Made by a program: the position numbers and the translations under genes
Part shown: one piece after another, positions 50,579-59,058 of the stretch
Layout: every line of letters begins with the position of its first letter
Position numbering within the stretch: the first letter of the stretch is position 1
Notes under the pieces: generated by a model
What the model was told of the DNA's origin: nothing
What the model saw: only the letters and a program-made list of their open reading frames with translations
Database searches by the model: none
Assembly (NCBI RefSeq): GCF_021513255.1
Contig: NZ_CP090977.1
Location: 3,162,001-3,226,000 of the forward strand
Source: Planococcus sp. 107-1
GTDB taxonomy: Bacteria > Bacillota > Bacilli > Bacillales_A > Planococcaceae
Direction: 5' to 3'
DNA length: 64,000 bases

Positions 50579-51620
50579 TCATTGATAAGGATTCACTGTG
50601 ACGCCTAAGGCCGATGCCCGCACCATCGGCATGTCTTCTAAAGTTTGCAGGTTCTCTTTCGTTCCCGTTACGACTGCACCGACGACTTGCACATCATCGG
50701 CCGTTAAGCGTTCGCCTTCACCTTTTAACAGGTCATGGATTCGTTTGTATTCGCTGTAATATTTACCGTTTTCAAGCGTCATCCCGTCTTGGATCCTATC
50801 CACAAACCCCTCTTCGCTTGTCGGCTGTTCTTCTTCGGTAAAGATGTCTTCGTCAAAAGAAAATTCTTCGATGCCATACACTTGATCTGAAAGTTCCGGG
50901 GAATTAACGAATTCCCCTTCGAATTTTTGATTCATCCGTTCCAGATCATCCGGGGAATACGTGTCAATCCAATACCATTTTAATGTGACGTCTTCCGGCA
51001 AACTTTCCCGGATTTCCTTGGGCGTATAGGCTTGGTCAAAAGACAAGGCGATTTCGGCGGACGTTTCTTCTGGGAAACTTTCCAATTCGCCTAGTCCATC
51101 TGCGAGTCCGGCATATTCCACTTCCGGATGATAAAAACCAAGCACACGCTGCTTCGTTTCCCGGTCATAATAGTTCATCAGCTCCGTTTCTTCGTCTTCC
51201 ACTGTGATATAGGAATGGTCGCCGGTAAACCCGCTTGACCCCGCCAAAAAGGCTGTAGGTCATCGTCTCTTCGCTCCAATCAACCGGAATTCCTTCAATC
51301 ACTTTATAGCGTTCGAACCTTAAAATGCTTTCAAACAAGCCATTGCTTTGCTGCTGAGGCCCCATCTCTTCAATATTCGGATCGGTGATCTGGCTGAATA
51401 ATTCAATGTCCCGCAACGCATTGGATTCGTGCCATCTCATAATCGATAGCCAAGCAATTCCGGAAGCGATGGTCAATAAACCCAGAACTACAACAGAAAT
51501 TAATACATTCCGAAAAACCGTTCTTCTTTTGGCTTTGTTGATGATCTTTCCAAATGAATCATTGGAAGGATCCTGCTTAAAAAGCTGTTCTAATTCTTTT
51601 TCTTTATGAGAACCTTTCAT
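50579..51620 (-). pseudogene. Anti-sigma factor with Sigma_reg N and C domains, frameshifted
   Basis: The first part (51165-51620) has a cytoplasmic start (ELEQLFKQDPSNDSFGKIIN), one helix VFRNVLISVVVLGLLTIASG and the beginning of the external domain. The second part (50579-51247) holds the Sigma_reg C-terminal domain (LGELESFPEETSAEIALSFD). The frames part at the C4/G4 run 51239-51242; removing one G restores YSLFGGSSGFTGDHSYITVE. This is the only break explained by an extra, not a missing, base. The joined chain is about 347 residues. The ATG at 51620 (AGGAGATGG upstream) overlaps the sigma gene. It should control the adjacent ECF factor. Confidence 0.8.
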
Positions 51621-52122
51621 GTCTTGCCATCTCCTTTTCGTACTGTTCCTTAAACGCTTTTCTCGCTCGGAACAGATAGGTTTTGAGCGTCCCTAAATTC
51701 AAGTCCAGCATTTCGGAAATCTCTGCATAACTTAATTCCATTTCGTATTTCATGAGCAATAATTGCTTTTGGAGAGGAGGCAATTGATCGAGCACCTGCT
51801 CAATTTCACTTCTCATCTCTCCTTGCCGGACAAAATCTTCCGGCAAAAACGAGTCATCGACAAATTCAAGATTCTCGAAAGTCGTATGTATTTCTTTTTT
51901 CTGTTTCCGGCACAAATCGTAATAATGATTGACGGCTACCCGGAACAGCCAGCTATAGGCTTTTGCCCCGTCCACTGAATCGATGTACAGTATAAGCCGG
52001 TACACTGCTTCCTGCACGGTATCTTCCGCATCGCTTTTGCTCGCGCCGATCTTCATCAAATACTTAAAGATGATGTCTGTCTTTCCATGCAATGCTGCCA
52101 TCAACTCTTCCCGAGGATTCAA
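51604..52122 (-). CDS. ECF-type RNA polymerase sigma factor
   Basis: The 172-residue protein has region 2 (KSDAEDTVQEAVYRLILYID, then AYSWLFRVAVNHYYDLCRK) and region 4 (LPPLQKQLLLMKYEMELSYA, then EISEMLDLNLGTLKTYLFRA). Its region 4 differs from the other two ECF factors in the window, so it belongs to another subgroup. Start is TTG at 52122 after GGAAGGAGGGG. The anti-sigma gene follows with a 17-bp overlap. Confidence 0.9.
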   Translation of the reverse strand: MNPREELMAALHGKTDIIFKYLMKIGASKSDAEDTVQEAVYRLILYIDSVDGAKAYSWLFRVAVNHYYDLCRKQKKEIHTTFENLEFVDDSFLPEDFVRQGEMRSEIEQVLDQLPPLQKQLLLMKYEMELSYAEISEMLDLNLGTLKTYLFRARKAFKEQYEKEMARHERFS

Positions 52123-52406
52123 TTGCTCCCCTCCTTCCGCTTATAAGACATTTTCATTTGTAAAAAGTTAACATCGTTTCTGAAATTATTTTATGCCGTT
52201 CAGTTGAAGGCATAGAAAAAGGAGAAGCGAAGCTGCGAAGCTTCGGCTCTCCCTATCGGTTTTACTTTTGGAATAAAAGATAACAGGAAACTGTAGAGTC
52301 TTCTCTACTTTACCATTCGATTTACGATGGTTCATCTTCCTTTTTTTAGAAAAATGAAACTTTATTAGCAGTTAATATGTAGAGTAAAGAAAGAAGGAGA
52401 TGAGCG

Positions 52407-52541
52407 ATTATTAACAGCATTGCAGAAGCTAACATCAATTACGGAGATTGGGTTTTCACTTTCTTTATCTTATTCGGAATCATCGGGTTGATTCGGCTGA
52501 TTTTGTTGGTAGTCAAATCTCGGAAAAAATCGACGCGATAG
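52407..52541 (+). CDS. Possible 44-residue membrane protein with an ATT start
   Basis: The frame IINSIAEANINYGDWVFTFF, then ILFGIIGLIRLILLVV and KSRKKSTR, looks like a real one-helix protein with a basic tail. AAGAAGGAGATGAGCG precedes it with ideal spacing, but the codon at that spot is ATT (52407) and the codon two before is a stop; there is no ATG, GTG or TTG that would include the helix. Either a rare AUU start is used, or the start has mutated. Confidence 0.4.
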   Translation: MINSIAEANINYGDWVFTFFILFGIIGLIRLILLVVKSRKKSTR

Positions 52542-52573
52542 CTTTTGCGTCTACTTTTTCCGTGGCTTTTCTT

Positions 52574-52873
52574 CTATTCTTCCACAATCACTTCCAAAGC
52601 CAGGATATACGGGAATTCAGTAGTGGTGTCCACAGGCACGACCTTGACCTGGTCTCCTTCTTCCAGTTCTTCGTACGAACTGATTTTTCCGCTGAACTCA
52701 GTAATATCGGTAAGATGGATCTCCTCTTTTTCCGATTTCTCTTCATCTATCGTCACGATGAAACTCGTATCTCCTTTTTCCGCTACAGTTCCCTCGTAGT
52801 TTCCACAAGCTGCAAGTCCCAAAGCTAAAAAAGCCAAAACTGCGATACTGGCTACCTTCTTCGTCCTCTTCAT
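52574..52873 (-). CDS. Small lipoprotein of unknown function
   Basis: The 99-residue precursor starts MKRTKKVASIAVLAFLALGL with lipobox LAAC (Cys22). The mature part of about 78 residues is acidic and beta-rich (TSFIVTIDEEKSEKEEIHLT, then VPVDTTTEFPYILALEVIVE), similar in style to DUF3221-type lipoproteins with one OB-like fold. GGCGGGAGATC precedes the ATG at 52873. No close partner is evident. Confidence 0.72.
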   Translation of the reverse strand: MKRTKKVASIAVLAFLALGLAACGNYEGTVAEKGDTSFIVTIDEEKSEKEEIHLTDITEFSGKISSYEELEEGDQVKVVPVDTTTEFPYILALEVIVEE

Positions 52874-52948
52874 GATCTCCCGCCTCTCTCTTTGGTTTTT
52901 CTTAAACACCTCTCTCACATTTTCCCTTCCTTTATCCAGCTCCAGATT

Positions 52949-53797
52949 TCACCACGGACTGTAGGAAGAATTCCATCCAATTTCGGAAAGGAAGTCATCA
53001 AACGGCGGGAGCTTTTTCTTTACTTGTCGGTACGGCAAAAGAATTTCTTCTCTGAACCTCTGAAATAAAGCCGAATCCATTTCAGGGAATTTCTGCTCCA
53101 ATCCGAGTTTGCTTCTTTTGTCTATGGCGCTAAGTGCATCCACTGCATAAACCGTCATGACCGGGAATTCCTGCTCAAGAGCAGCGTAATTTGAATAAAA
53201 AGCAGTGATATAGCCATTGAGTTCAAAATAAGGTTCGTCCGGTTGAAATCCTCCCGTATATTTCCGCTCATGCTGCGGCATGAAAGAAGTGGCACTTTCG
53301 GTCTCCCAAATGCCGGCCATCATGGCGAATGCTGCAAATGCCGCTCGCCGGGTTTGGTCATCCGGGTCGGCAAAATGCAAATCATAGCGATGAAATTCGA
53401 ATGTCCAGCCTCCATGGAAAGAAGCGGGTTCAAAAACCTTCAGAACATCTTCCACTTTTTCTGTAAGTGATTTCTCCTTTTCTGGCGCTTTGTTTTCGTC
53501 ACTAAAAGATTCCGTAAGGATTCCCATAATGTCCAAGGTATCCAAGTTGCTGCCAAGATAACCGATCTGTCCATATGCGTTCACGGCTTGGGGTTCTGGC
53601 AGTCCGAGTTCAAGCGCTTGTTTATAGGAAGAAATCGCTTCCTCGTCTTTCGCCAGGATGTCGCAGCTCCAGGCATACTCATAGCGCAGCAATGCATCTT
53701 CCGGATCCGCGGATATCAGTTCTTCAAGAACATGGTGGGATTCGAACAACTTGCCTTCTCTTCGCAACTTTAAAGCGTGATTCAGAGAATTTTCCAT
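52949..53797 (-). CDS. TPR domain fused to an unknown C-terminal domain
   Basis: Residues 1 to about 80 are a tetratricopeptide region (MENSLNHALKLRREGKLFES, then DAALLRYEYAWSC-like and EEAISSYKQALELGLPE). From about residue 110 a different domain follows: FHGGWTFEFHRYDLHFADPD, then RRAAFAAFAMMAGIWETESA and LNGYITAFYSNYAALEQEFP. It ends with Pro-rich PPFDDFLSEIGWNSSYSPW. I do not recognise the second domain. Start is ambiguous between ATG 53797 and 53806; the first has better spacing to GAGGG. The gene appears intact. Confidence 0.65.
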   Translation of the reverse strand: MENSLNHALKLRREGKLFESHHVLEELISADPEDALLRYEYAWSCDILAKDEEAISSYKQALELGLPEPQAVNAYGQIGYLGSNLDTLDIMGILTESFSDENKAPEKEKSLTEKVEDVLKVFEPASFHGGWTFEFHRYDLHFADPDDQTRRAAFAAFAMMAGIWETESATSFMPQHERKYTGGFQPDEPYFELNGYITAFYSNYAALEQEFPVMTVYAVDALSAIDKRSKLGLEQKFPEMDSALFQRFREEILLPYRQVKKKLPPFDDFLSEIGWNSSYSPW

Positions 53798-53941
53798 TTC
53801 GCTCATTCCCTCTTTTGGTTTTCTTTCTTTTACGCATTGAAAAGGGCAAGCGTTTCATTATCCTGGAAATAAATCCAGAATAGTCAAACTTCTTATAGTA
53901 TTTCCCTCTCGTTGCGATAGAATTAGCTTAGGAGGTGGCGG

Positions 53942-54217
53942 ATGAAGAAATTTTTGCTTTCTATTTTAGGCGGGCTCTTAATAGGCGGCGTGCTGTCTTT
54001 CTTTTTGTGGGATTACAGCGCCCCAACGTTTGAAGTGATTAATGACAATGGAGAAAACTATTCCATCACAGAAATGGATTTTGATTTTGTGTTTAATGCG
54101 TCTTTACTGATTCTCGCTTTTTCAGTTCTTCTTTATGTGATCTGGACCCTTGTCGATAAAAAGAAAGACGAGAAATTTTTAGCGGAGTATGAGCGTGATA
54201 AAAAATCCGGCCGTTAG
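53942..54217 (+). CDS. Two-helix membrane protein of unknown function
   Basis: The 91-residue product has a first helix (FLLSILGGLLIGGVLSFFLW), an external loop of about 30 residues with ITEMDFDFVFNAS, a second helix (LLILAFSVLLYVIWTLV), and a charged tail, DKKKDEKFLAEYERDKK. AGGAGGTGGCGG precedes the ATG. Another membrane protein gene follows 20 bp later; the two likely form one operon. Confidence 0.65.
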   Translation: MKKFLLSILGGLLIGGVLSFFLWDYSAPTFEVINDNGENYSITEMDFDFVFNASLLILAFSVLLYVIWTLVDKKKDEKFLAEYERDKKSGR

Positions 54218-54237
54218 ATGCATGAGGAGGGATTTTG

Positions 54238-54522
54238 ATGGAGCTTTTGGTTTTAGCCGTCTATATCGCTTTGTTGAGCTTTGCGGTAAAACTGTTTGCC
54301 GGGAACAAATCGCACAGGTGGATTCATGCTGGCTATCTCACGGCATTTTTGCTGCCGATTCCTGTCTGGTTCCTTTTTATGAACATTGCCGGAAGAGTAA
54401 CGGGCGGCGGCATTGGCGCGAGTGCAGGTGGCTTTGTCCATGCCATCGCAACTTCTATCGCAGGGTTTGTTTTTCTTTATATCGGTTTCAATTCGAAACG
54501 CTTTGAAAACAGCAGCCGTTAA
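54238..54522 (+). CDS. Three-helix membrane protein of unknown function
   Basis: The 94-residue product has helices LLVLAVYIALLSFAVKLFAG, AGYLTAFLLPIPVWFLFMNI, and a Gly/Ala-rich last one (GFVHAIATSIAGFVFLYIGF). GAGGAGGGA precedes the ATG at 54238. The 3' end overlaps the convergent DUF1871 gene by 4 bp. No family recognised. Confidence 0.65.
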   Translation: MELLVLAVYIALLSFAVKLFAGNKSHRWIHAGYLTAFLLPIPVWFLFMNIAGRVTGGGIGASAGGFVHAIATSIAGFVFLYIGFNSKRFENSSR

Positions 54523-54767
54523 AAAGTGGGGGCCGTTATTTTGATGGCTGCTGCATAGCACTCTTCCAGTTTTACTTCTTCGCCGAACCATTCCAGAAAT
54601 ACTTGTTTAATCATGCGTGCTGCTTCCTCGACTGAATGGATTTCTTTTAACTGTTTGGCAATATCCGCTATTTCCGGATGGTATTCGTCTTCAGGACATT
54701 CCATCGCAAGCAAGCCTATCGGATCCCATTCATTAATCACCCGTTTAATTTCATTGAAGTTTTCCAT
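54519..54767 (-). CDS. DUF1871 family protein
   Basis: The 82-residue protein has the DUF1871 pattern: INEWDPIGLLAMECPEDEYH near residues 11-30, then EIADIAKQLKEIHSVEEAAR and IKQVFLEWFGEEVKL. It is a small helical soluble protein. Relatives are often found among contact-dependent or immunity-type genes, but no function is proven. AAAAGGAGAG precedes the ATG. Confidence 0.82.
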   Translation of the reverse strand: MENFNEIKRVINEWDPIGLLAMECPEDEYHPEIADIAKQLKEIHSVEEAARMIKQVFLEWFGEEVKLEECYAAAIKITAPTF

Positions 54768-54840
54768 ATTCTCTCTCCTTTTATTTTCATTTTATCAAAC
54801 GATCAAAACGTTCAAGACAGCTGACCTGAACAGAGTGTAC

Positions 54841-54978
54841 TCATTTTTGAAACTCTTCCATAAATAGCAGAAGGATAAAGCCTCCTATCAATAGAAATCC
54901 CAAAATCAACCAGATCAGCAGCAGCCCTGACACGGCCATAAATGCCTTTTCAAACCATTTACAGTTTAATAGCTTCAT
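54841..54978 (-). CDS. Short membrane protein (45 residues)
   Basis: The short frame starts MKLLNCKWFEKAFMAVSGLL and continues in one long hydrophobic stretch (LIWLILGFLLIGGFILLLF) to the end MEEFQK. GAGGTGAAC precedes the ATG at 54978. It lies upstream of the DUF1871 gene in the same direction. Family unknown. Confidence 0.55.
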   Translation of the reverse strand: MKLLNCKWFEKAFMAVSGLLLIWLILGFLLIGGFILLLFMEEFQK

Positions 54979-55081
54979 TTGTTCACCTCATTTTATCGGA
55001 ATTCTCCTTGTTTAATGAAACGAAGAAAACCGGAAAAAGTTACAGCCCCGCAAACTGATGCCGCCATCAAATCCCCAAAAT

Positions 55082-55105
55082 AAAAAGCTGCCATAGGCAG
55101 CTTTT
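55082..55105 (-). terminator. Terminator of the secreted protein gene
   Basis: AAAAAGCTGCC (55082-55092) pairs with GGCAGCTTTT (55096-55105) at the stop codon of the gene ending at 55104. Confidence 0.7.
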
Positions 55106-55721
55106 ATTTTTTGTTGAGTTTATTCAATTCTTTCTCCAGCCCGTTCAAGTCTGTGAATTCGATGACACTGATTTTCCCCTTTTGCGGCAAACTCGCTTTT
55201 CCTCGGTAATTGAACACGGAGGATTTCTTATTTGGATTCGTGTAAGTCACTTGGAAAGTGAAATTATACGATTTTGTTCTTTTCATATTCTGTTTGATTT
55301 TGATATTGGACACTTTTAAGCTGAAGTCCCCTGGATAGATGCTCGCCATGAACGCATCTCCTGTATAAGTGAACACATCATAGCCTTTTTCAGTGAAATA
55401 AGGTGCATAGGTTTTTTCCGTATAAGCCAATAAATTCAAGTTTGTCGGTGATTTCAAATACTCCTGGTACTGTTCTTCCGTCAAATCTTTCGATAGCTCT
55501 TTCATTGCTGCATTCCACAGCTCGCGGTACTTTTTATCCGGTCCGTTGAATTCTTTTTCAATGACGGTTTGAATGGCCTCCCGGTTGTCGAGCTTCACTT
55601 CCGCAGCTTGTACGTTTTCTGTGAGCCCTTTCGGTAAGCTGCTTAATACGAGTAGACAAGCCGCCACCAGTAACATTACATTTCTTACGTTCTTCAAAAG
55701 CCCCTTTTTATTTCTCTCCAT
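55104..55721 (-). CDS. Secreted protein, paralogue of the lipoprotein at 31631
   Basis: The 205-residue precursor has a signal peptide (MLLVAACLLVLSSLPKGLTE) cut probably after VQAA. The mature part (DNREAIQTVIEKEFNGPDKK, YAPYFTEKGYDVF, YNFTFQVTYTNPNK, GKISVIEFTDLNGL) is clearly related to the lipoprotein at 31631-32263, but without a lipobox Cys in the expected place. So one paralogue is membrane-tethered and the other is released. AGGAGGAAG precedes the ATG. Function unknown. Confidence 0.75.
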   Translation of the reverse strand: MERNKKGLLKNVRNVMLLVAACLLVLSSLPKGLTENVQAAEVKLDNREAIQTVIEKEFNGPDKKYRELWNAAMKELSKDLTEEQYQEYLKSPTNLNLLAYTEKTYAPYFTEKGYDVFTYTGDAFMASIYPGDFSLKVSNIKIKQNMKRTKSYNFTFQVTYTNPNKKSSVFNYRGKASLPQKGKISVIEFTDLNGLEKELNKLNKK

Positions 55722-55818
55722 CTTTCTTCCTCCTTGTTCACTCTTTTCTTTTAAAAGAGTTGTTACCCGAATAGACGGATGACTTTAAAAAAGGAGTCGC
55801 TTTTTAAAACTTTTTATT

Positions 55819-56787
55819 TTATTTCAAAAAACGATCGAGGAATGTGAAAACATCGTCGAGATTTTCTTTCGCGTTAAAAGGTTCGCCGCCATGAACCGCA
55901 TCTTCGAACAGGTTGAACTCCACTTTGTCTTCGCCTAAAGTCTTCGTCAGCTCTTCTGCAAAATCAATGGATTGCTGAGCGGGTACATTCGGATCTGCTG
56001 AGCCATGCTGAATTAAGAAAGCCGGATCGTTTTTCGTGATATACGTTTCGGGATTCGCCTTTTCGACAGCATCCACTTTTTCGGCAATGCTGCCGCCTAA
56101 AAATTTGCTTTCAGGTGATTCGGCGTCTTTTCGCTCGCCTATTTTCGGCGCAATTCCCGATTCTTCAAACTGCTCATCCATCTTGAGGAAGTCGATCTGG
56201 CCGTACCAATCAACCACGGCCTGCACATCTGAAGAATAGCTGGCATTTGCCATGTTCTTGCTTTCCAATGCATCATCTTCCCCGCTAGTTCCTGCGAGCG
56301 CTGCTAAATGCCCGCCGGCACTGCTGCCCCATGCGGCAATTTTTTCAGGATCCAAATTATATTCTTCAGCATTCGCTTTTAAATAACGGATGGCTGCTTT
56401 TACGTCGCTGATGGCTGCGGGAAACAAGGACTCGCCTGACAGGCGGTAATTGACTGCTGCCACCGCATACCCGCGATTCACACCTTCTAACATGGGTTCA
56501 ATGTCTTTTCCGGTTTTATCCCCTTGCATAAAGCCGCCGCCGTGAATGGCTACGATCACCGGGAACGGACCCTCTCCTTCATTTGGCAAATAGAGGTCGA
56601 GTTTCTGCGTTTCCCAAGGACCGCCATAGGCTACATCCAAATGGGTATTTTCAACGAACGAAGCATCAAGGGCTTCATTGGAAGTTTCACTGGCTTCCAC
56701 GGCCACATCGTCCACCGAATCGGGTGAACATCCCGCAAGCAGCGCTGCCAGCGAGAAGGATAAGACAGCTACGGCAGATTTTTTCAT
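55819..56787 (-). CDS. Alpha/beta hydrolase lipoprotein (esterase)
   Basis: The 322-residue precursor has lipobox LLAGC (near residue 20), so the enzyme should sit on the outer face of the membrane. The hydrolase domain has IVAIHGGGFMQGDK (oxyanion HGGG), AAWGSSAGGHLAAL with the nucleophile Ser, HGSADPNVPAQQS with the acid, and DAVHGGEPF with the His. It resembles BD-FAE-like and carboxylesterase groups that deacylate carbohydrate or small esters. The ATG at 56787 follows AAAAAGGAGTG. Substrate unknown. Confidence 0.85.
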   Translation of the reverse strand: MKKSAVAVLSFSLAALLAGCSPDSVDDVAVEASETSNEALDASFVENTHLDVAYGGPWETQKLDLYLPNEGEGPFPVIVAIHGGGFMQGDKTGKDIEPMLEGVNRGYAVAAVNYRLSGESLFPAAISDVKAAIRYLKANAEEYNLDPEKIAAWGSSAGGHLAALAGTSGEDDALESKNMANASYSSDVQAVVDWYGQIDFLKMDEQFEESGIAPKIGERKDAESPESKFLGGSIAEKVDAVEKANPETYITKNDPAFLIQHGSADPNVPAQQSIDFAEELTKTLGEDKVEFNLFEDAVHGGEPFNAKENLDDVFTFLDRFLK

Positions 56788-56904
56788 ACATACAACACTC
56801 CTTTTTGTTTTGTCGGTTTTTCTATAACCAAACCATAACAAAACAATGTGGCACAAAAATGGCAGAAAAACGATGCAAAACGCACGTTTTCCTGCCGATC
56901 GATT

Positions 56905-58143
56905 TCATGCTTTTTTTAAAGTGATCGTAAAAGTGGTACCGGAACCCGGCTTACTGTCGACCTTGATTTTTTCGCCGAGCTGTTCCATGATTTCATGCGC
57001 GATGGCAAGGCCAAGGCCGCTGCCGACGCTTGTATGGGATAAGTCTTCTTTATTGAACCGCCCGAATATTTGCGGAAGAATCTCTTTTGAAATTCCCGGG
57101 CCGTTGTCGGCTACCGTAATCTCCGCTTTTCTGCCGATTGTTTTCGCATCAATTGTCACTTGTCCCTGGATTGGCGTGAATTTGAACGCATTATCCAAAA
57201 GAATCGTCAGCACTTGGACAATCCGGTCTTTATTGGAATAGACAGCCGGAAGGTTTTTGGCTTCCTCGGTTATCCGGAACCGCAGTTCCATATCGTCTGC
57301 TAATATTGCAAAAGGCTCTGCGACTTCCTCAAGAACTTCGTTGGCATCCACTACCGATTTTGTGAAAGCCGTCTTTTTATGCTGAAGCCGCGACAGTTCC
57401 AGCAAATCCGCAATGAGCTTTTCGAGACGCGCACTTTCCCTCAAAATGATGCTGTAGTACTGATCCACTTTCTGCGGGTCCGTTACGACATGATCCGATA
57501 AGGTTTCCGTCAGGGCTTTTATAGAAGCAAGCGGTGTTTTCAACTCGTGGCTGATGTTCGCCACGTAGTCTTTGCGCATTTGCTCCAATTCGTTTTTCTG
57601 CCGGATAAATGTCCAAAGAAAAACGAGAATAATGATAGTCCCCACTGCCAATGTCACGAAAAAAACCAAATAGAAACCGTTCAATGCCGCTTGATAAGCG
57701 CGAGCTTCTTTCAACAGGTAGATCCCCCCGGTTACTTTTCCCCCTTCGGTAAGCGGCTGTCCAATGATGATGGCTTGAGAAGAGAAGCCCGGCACTTCCC
57801 GAATCTCCGCTTCTGTTTTTCCGCTGATGACTTTAGGCAGATGCGAAACGAGTTTTTCGTTCACTTGCTCGTCTTCAGCAACCGGCGGAACCCGTTCATC
57901 TTTGTAGACATCGATTTCCTTGCCATAAACGTCATAGGCTTTGATGAGAAAATCATCGGTCCTGCTGATTTTTTCGCCTTCTACCACTTCTTCCCCGACC
58001 AGGGAAAGCGACGGCTGAAGTTCTTCGAATTTGGATTCGATGAAATAATGCTTAATCGCTAAAGCACCGAGCAATTGGCCGGAGATGAAAATGGCTAAGA
58101 TGACAAAGGCGATCCATAGATTACTGGAAAATAGCCGCTTCAT
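56905..58143 (-). CDS. PhoR/ResE-like sensor histidine kinase
   Basis: The 412-residue kinase has a first helix (WIAFVILAIFISGQLLGAL), an external sensor of about 120 residues, a second helix near residue 165, then the DHp box YVANISHELKTPLASIKALT and the ATPase blocks (VLTILLDNAFKFTPIQGQV, VADNGPGISKEILPQIFGRF, GSGLGLAIAHEIMEQLG). It should autophosphorylate on the His of HELKTP and pass the phosphate to the regulator upstream. Its start overlaps the regulator's stop. The sensor has no known ligand domain. The pair lies between the esterase and the RNA repair cassette. Confidence 0.88.
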   Translation of the reverse strand: MKRLFSSNLWIAFVILAIFISGQLLGALAIKHYFIESKFEELQPSLSLVGEEVVEGEKISRTDDFLIKAYDVYGKEIDVYKDERVPPVAEDEQVNEKLVSHLPKVISGKTEAEIREVPGFSSQAIIIGQPLTEGGKVTGGIYLLKEARAYQAALNGFYLVFFVTLAVGTIIILVFLWTFIRQKNELEQMRKDYVANISHELKTPLASIKALTETLSDHVVTDPQKVDQYYSIILRESARLEKLIADLLELSRLQHKKTAFTKSVVDANEVLEEVAEPFAILADDMELRFRITEEAKNLPAVYSNKDRIVQVLTILLDNAFKFTPIQGQVTIDAKTIGRKAEITVADNGPGISKEILPQIFGRFNKEDLSHTSVGSGLGLAIAHEIMEQLGEKIKVDSKPGSGTTFTITLKKA

Positions 58144-58835
58144 AAGTTTGCCTCGAATTTATAGCCAACGCCGTAAATCGATTTAATGGAAAATTCCGGG
58201 GAAGCGGCCGCAACTTTTTGGCGAATGCGCTTGATCATCGTATCCACGGTACGGGTATCACCCAAATAATCATAGCCCCATACTTTATACAGCAGCTCTT
58301 CCCGGTTTATGACCGTTCCCGAATTTCGGACCAGAAACACTAATAGCTCCGTTTCTTTAGCAGTCAATTCCACAAGTTCACCATTAATGCGCACCTCGTA
58401 TCCTTCTACATCTATTGAAAGATTGCCGCCCGTTAAACGTTGAGGGTTTTCTTTTTTCGGCTGCACCCGCTTCAAGATGGTTTTGATGCGGACCACCACT
58501 TCACGGGGCGAGAAAGGTTTGGTGATATAATCATCTGCCCCAATTTCGAGGCCAATAATCCGGTCGATTTCCTCACTTCGCGCACTCAGCATCAGAATGG
58601 GAATGTCGCTCGTTTTACGGATTTCTTTGCACACTTCCGTGCCGAACATTCCAGGCATCATAATGTCCAGCACCACTAAATCGAACTGGTTCTCTGCCAG
58701 GATTTGAAGTGCCTGTTCCCCGTCATATGCGGAAACACTTCCCATCCCTTCAGCCTGCAAGTAGGCATTGAGGCTCTCATGGACAGCAATATTATCATCA
58801 CAAACCAACACCATTATGCGTGGATCCATCACCAT
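58140..58835 (-). CDS. Response regulator, OmpR/PhoB family
   Basis: The 231-residue protein has a receiver (VLVCDDNIAVHESLNAYLQA, phospho-Asp in LVVLDIMMPGMFGTEV, MLSARS, YITKPFSP) and an OmpR-type winged helix (VELTAKETELLVFLVRNSGT, then RTVDTMIKRIRQKVAAASPE, and YGVGYKFE). It pairs with the kinase that follows. GGAGGATGT precedes several in-frame starts: ATG 58835, GTG 58832 and ATG 58829; the choice is uncertain. Confidence 0.88.
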   Translation of the reverse strand: MVMDPRIMVLVCDDNIAVHESLNAYLQAEGMGSVSAYDGEQALQILAENQFDLVVLDIMMPGMFGTEVCKEIRKTSDIPILMLSARSEEIDRIIGLEIGADDYITKPFSPREVVVRIKTILKRVQPKKENPQRLTGGNLSIDVEGYEVRINGELVELTAKETELLVFLVRNSGTVINREELLYKVWGYDYLGDTRTVDTMIKRIRQKVAAASPEFSIKSIYGVGYKFEANL

Positions 58836-58966
58836 ACATCCTCCATTCGTCAAAATTGCTTTCACTGAATTTTATCCAAAGCCTTTATCTTCTATGTTTC
58901 CATATAATCAACTATAAATCAATCTTGTCACTTTTTTGCGCTTTTTTTGCGTATACAGCAAAGAAA

Positions 58967-58993
58967 AAAGGAACTTCGAGGTGAAGTTCCTTT
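58967..58993 (-). terminator. Terminator of the Hen1-Pnkp operon
   Basis: AAAGGAACTTC (58967-58977) pairs exactly with GAAGTTCCTTT (58983-58993), followed on the minus strand by T runs. Confidence 0.75.
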
Positions 58994-59058
58994 CGACTTA
59001 TAGATAATAAATTGATTTGATGAACTTGAAACGTTTTCTACTTCTTTAAGCCATTTTG

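Noticed and set aside
52200..52260. Hairpin near the third ECF operon
   Set aside because: The AAGCGAAGC/GCTTCG-rich stretch can fold, but it has no clear T run and no gene that it obviously ends.
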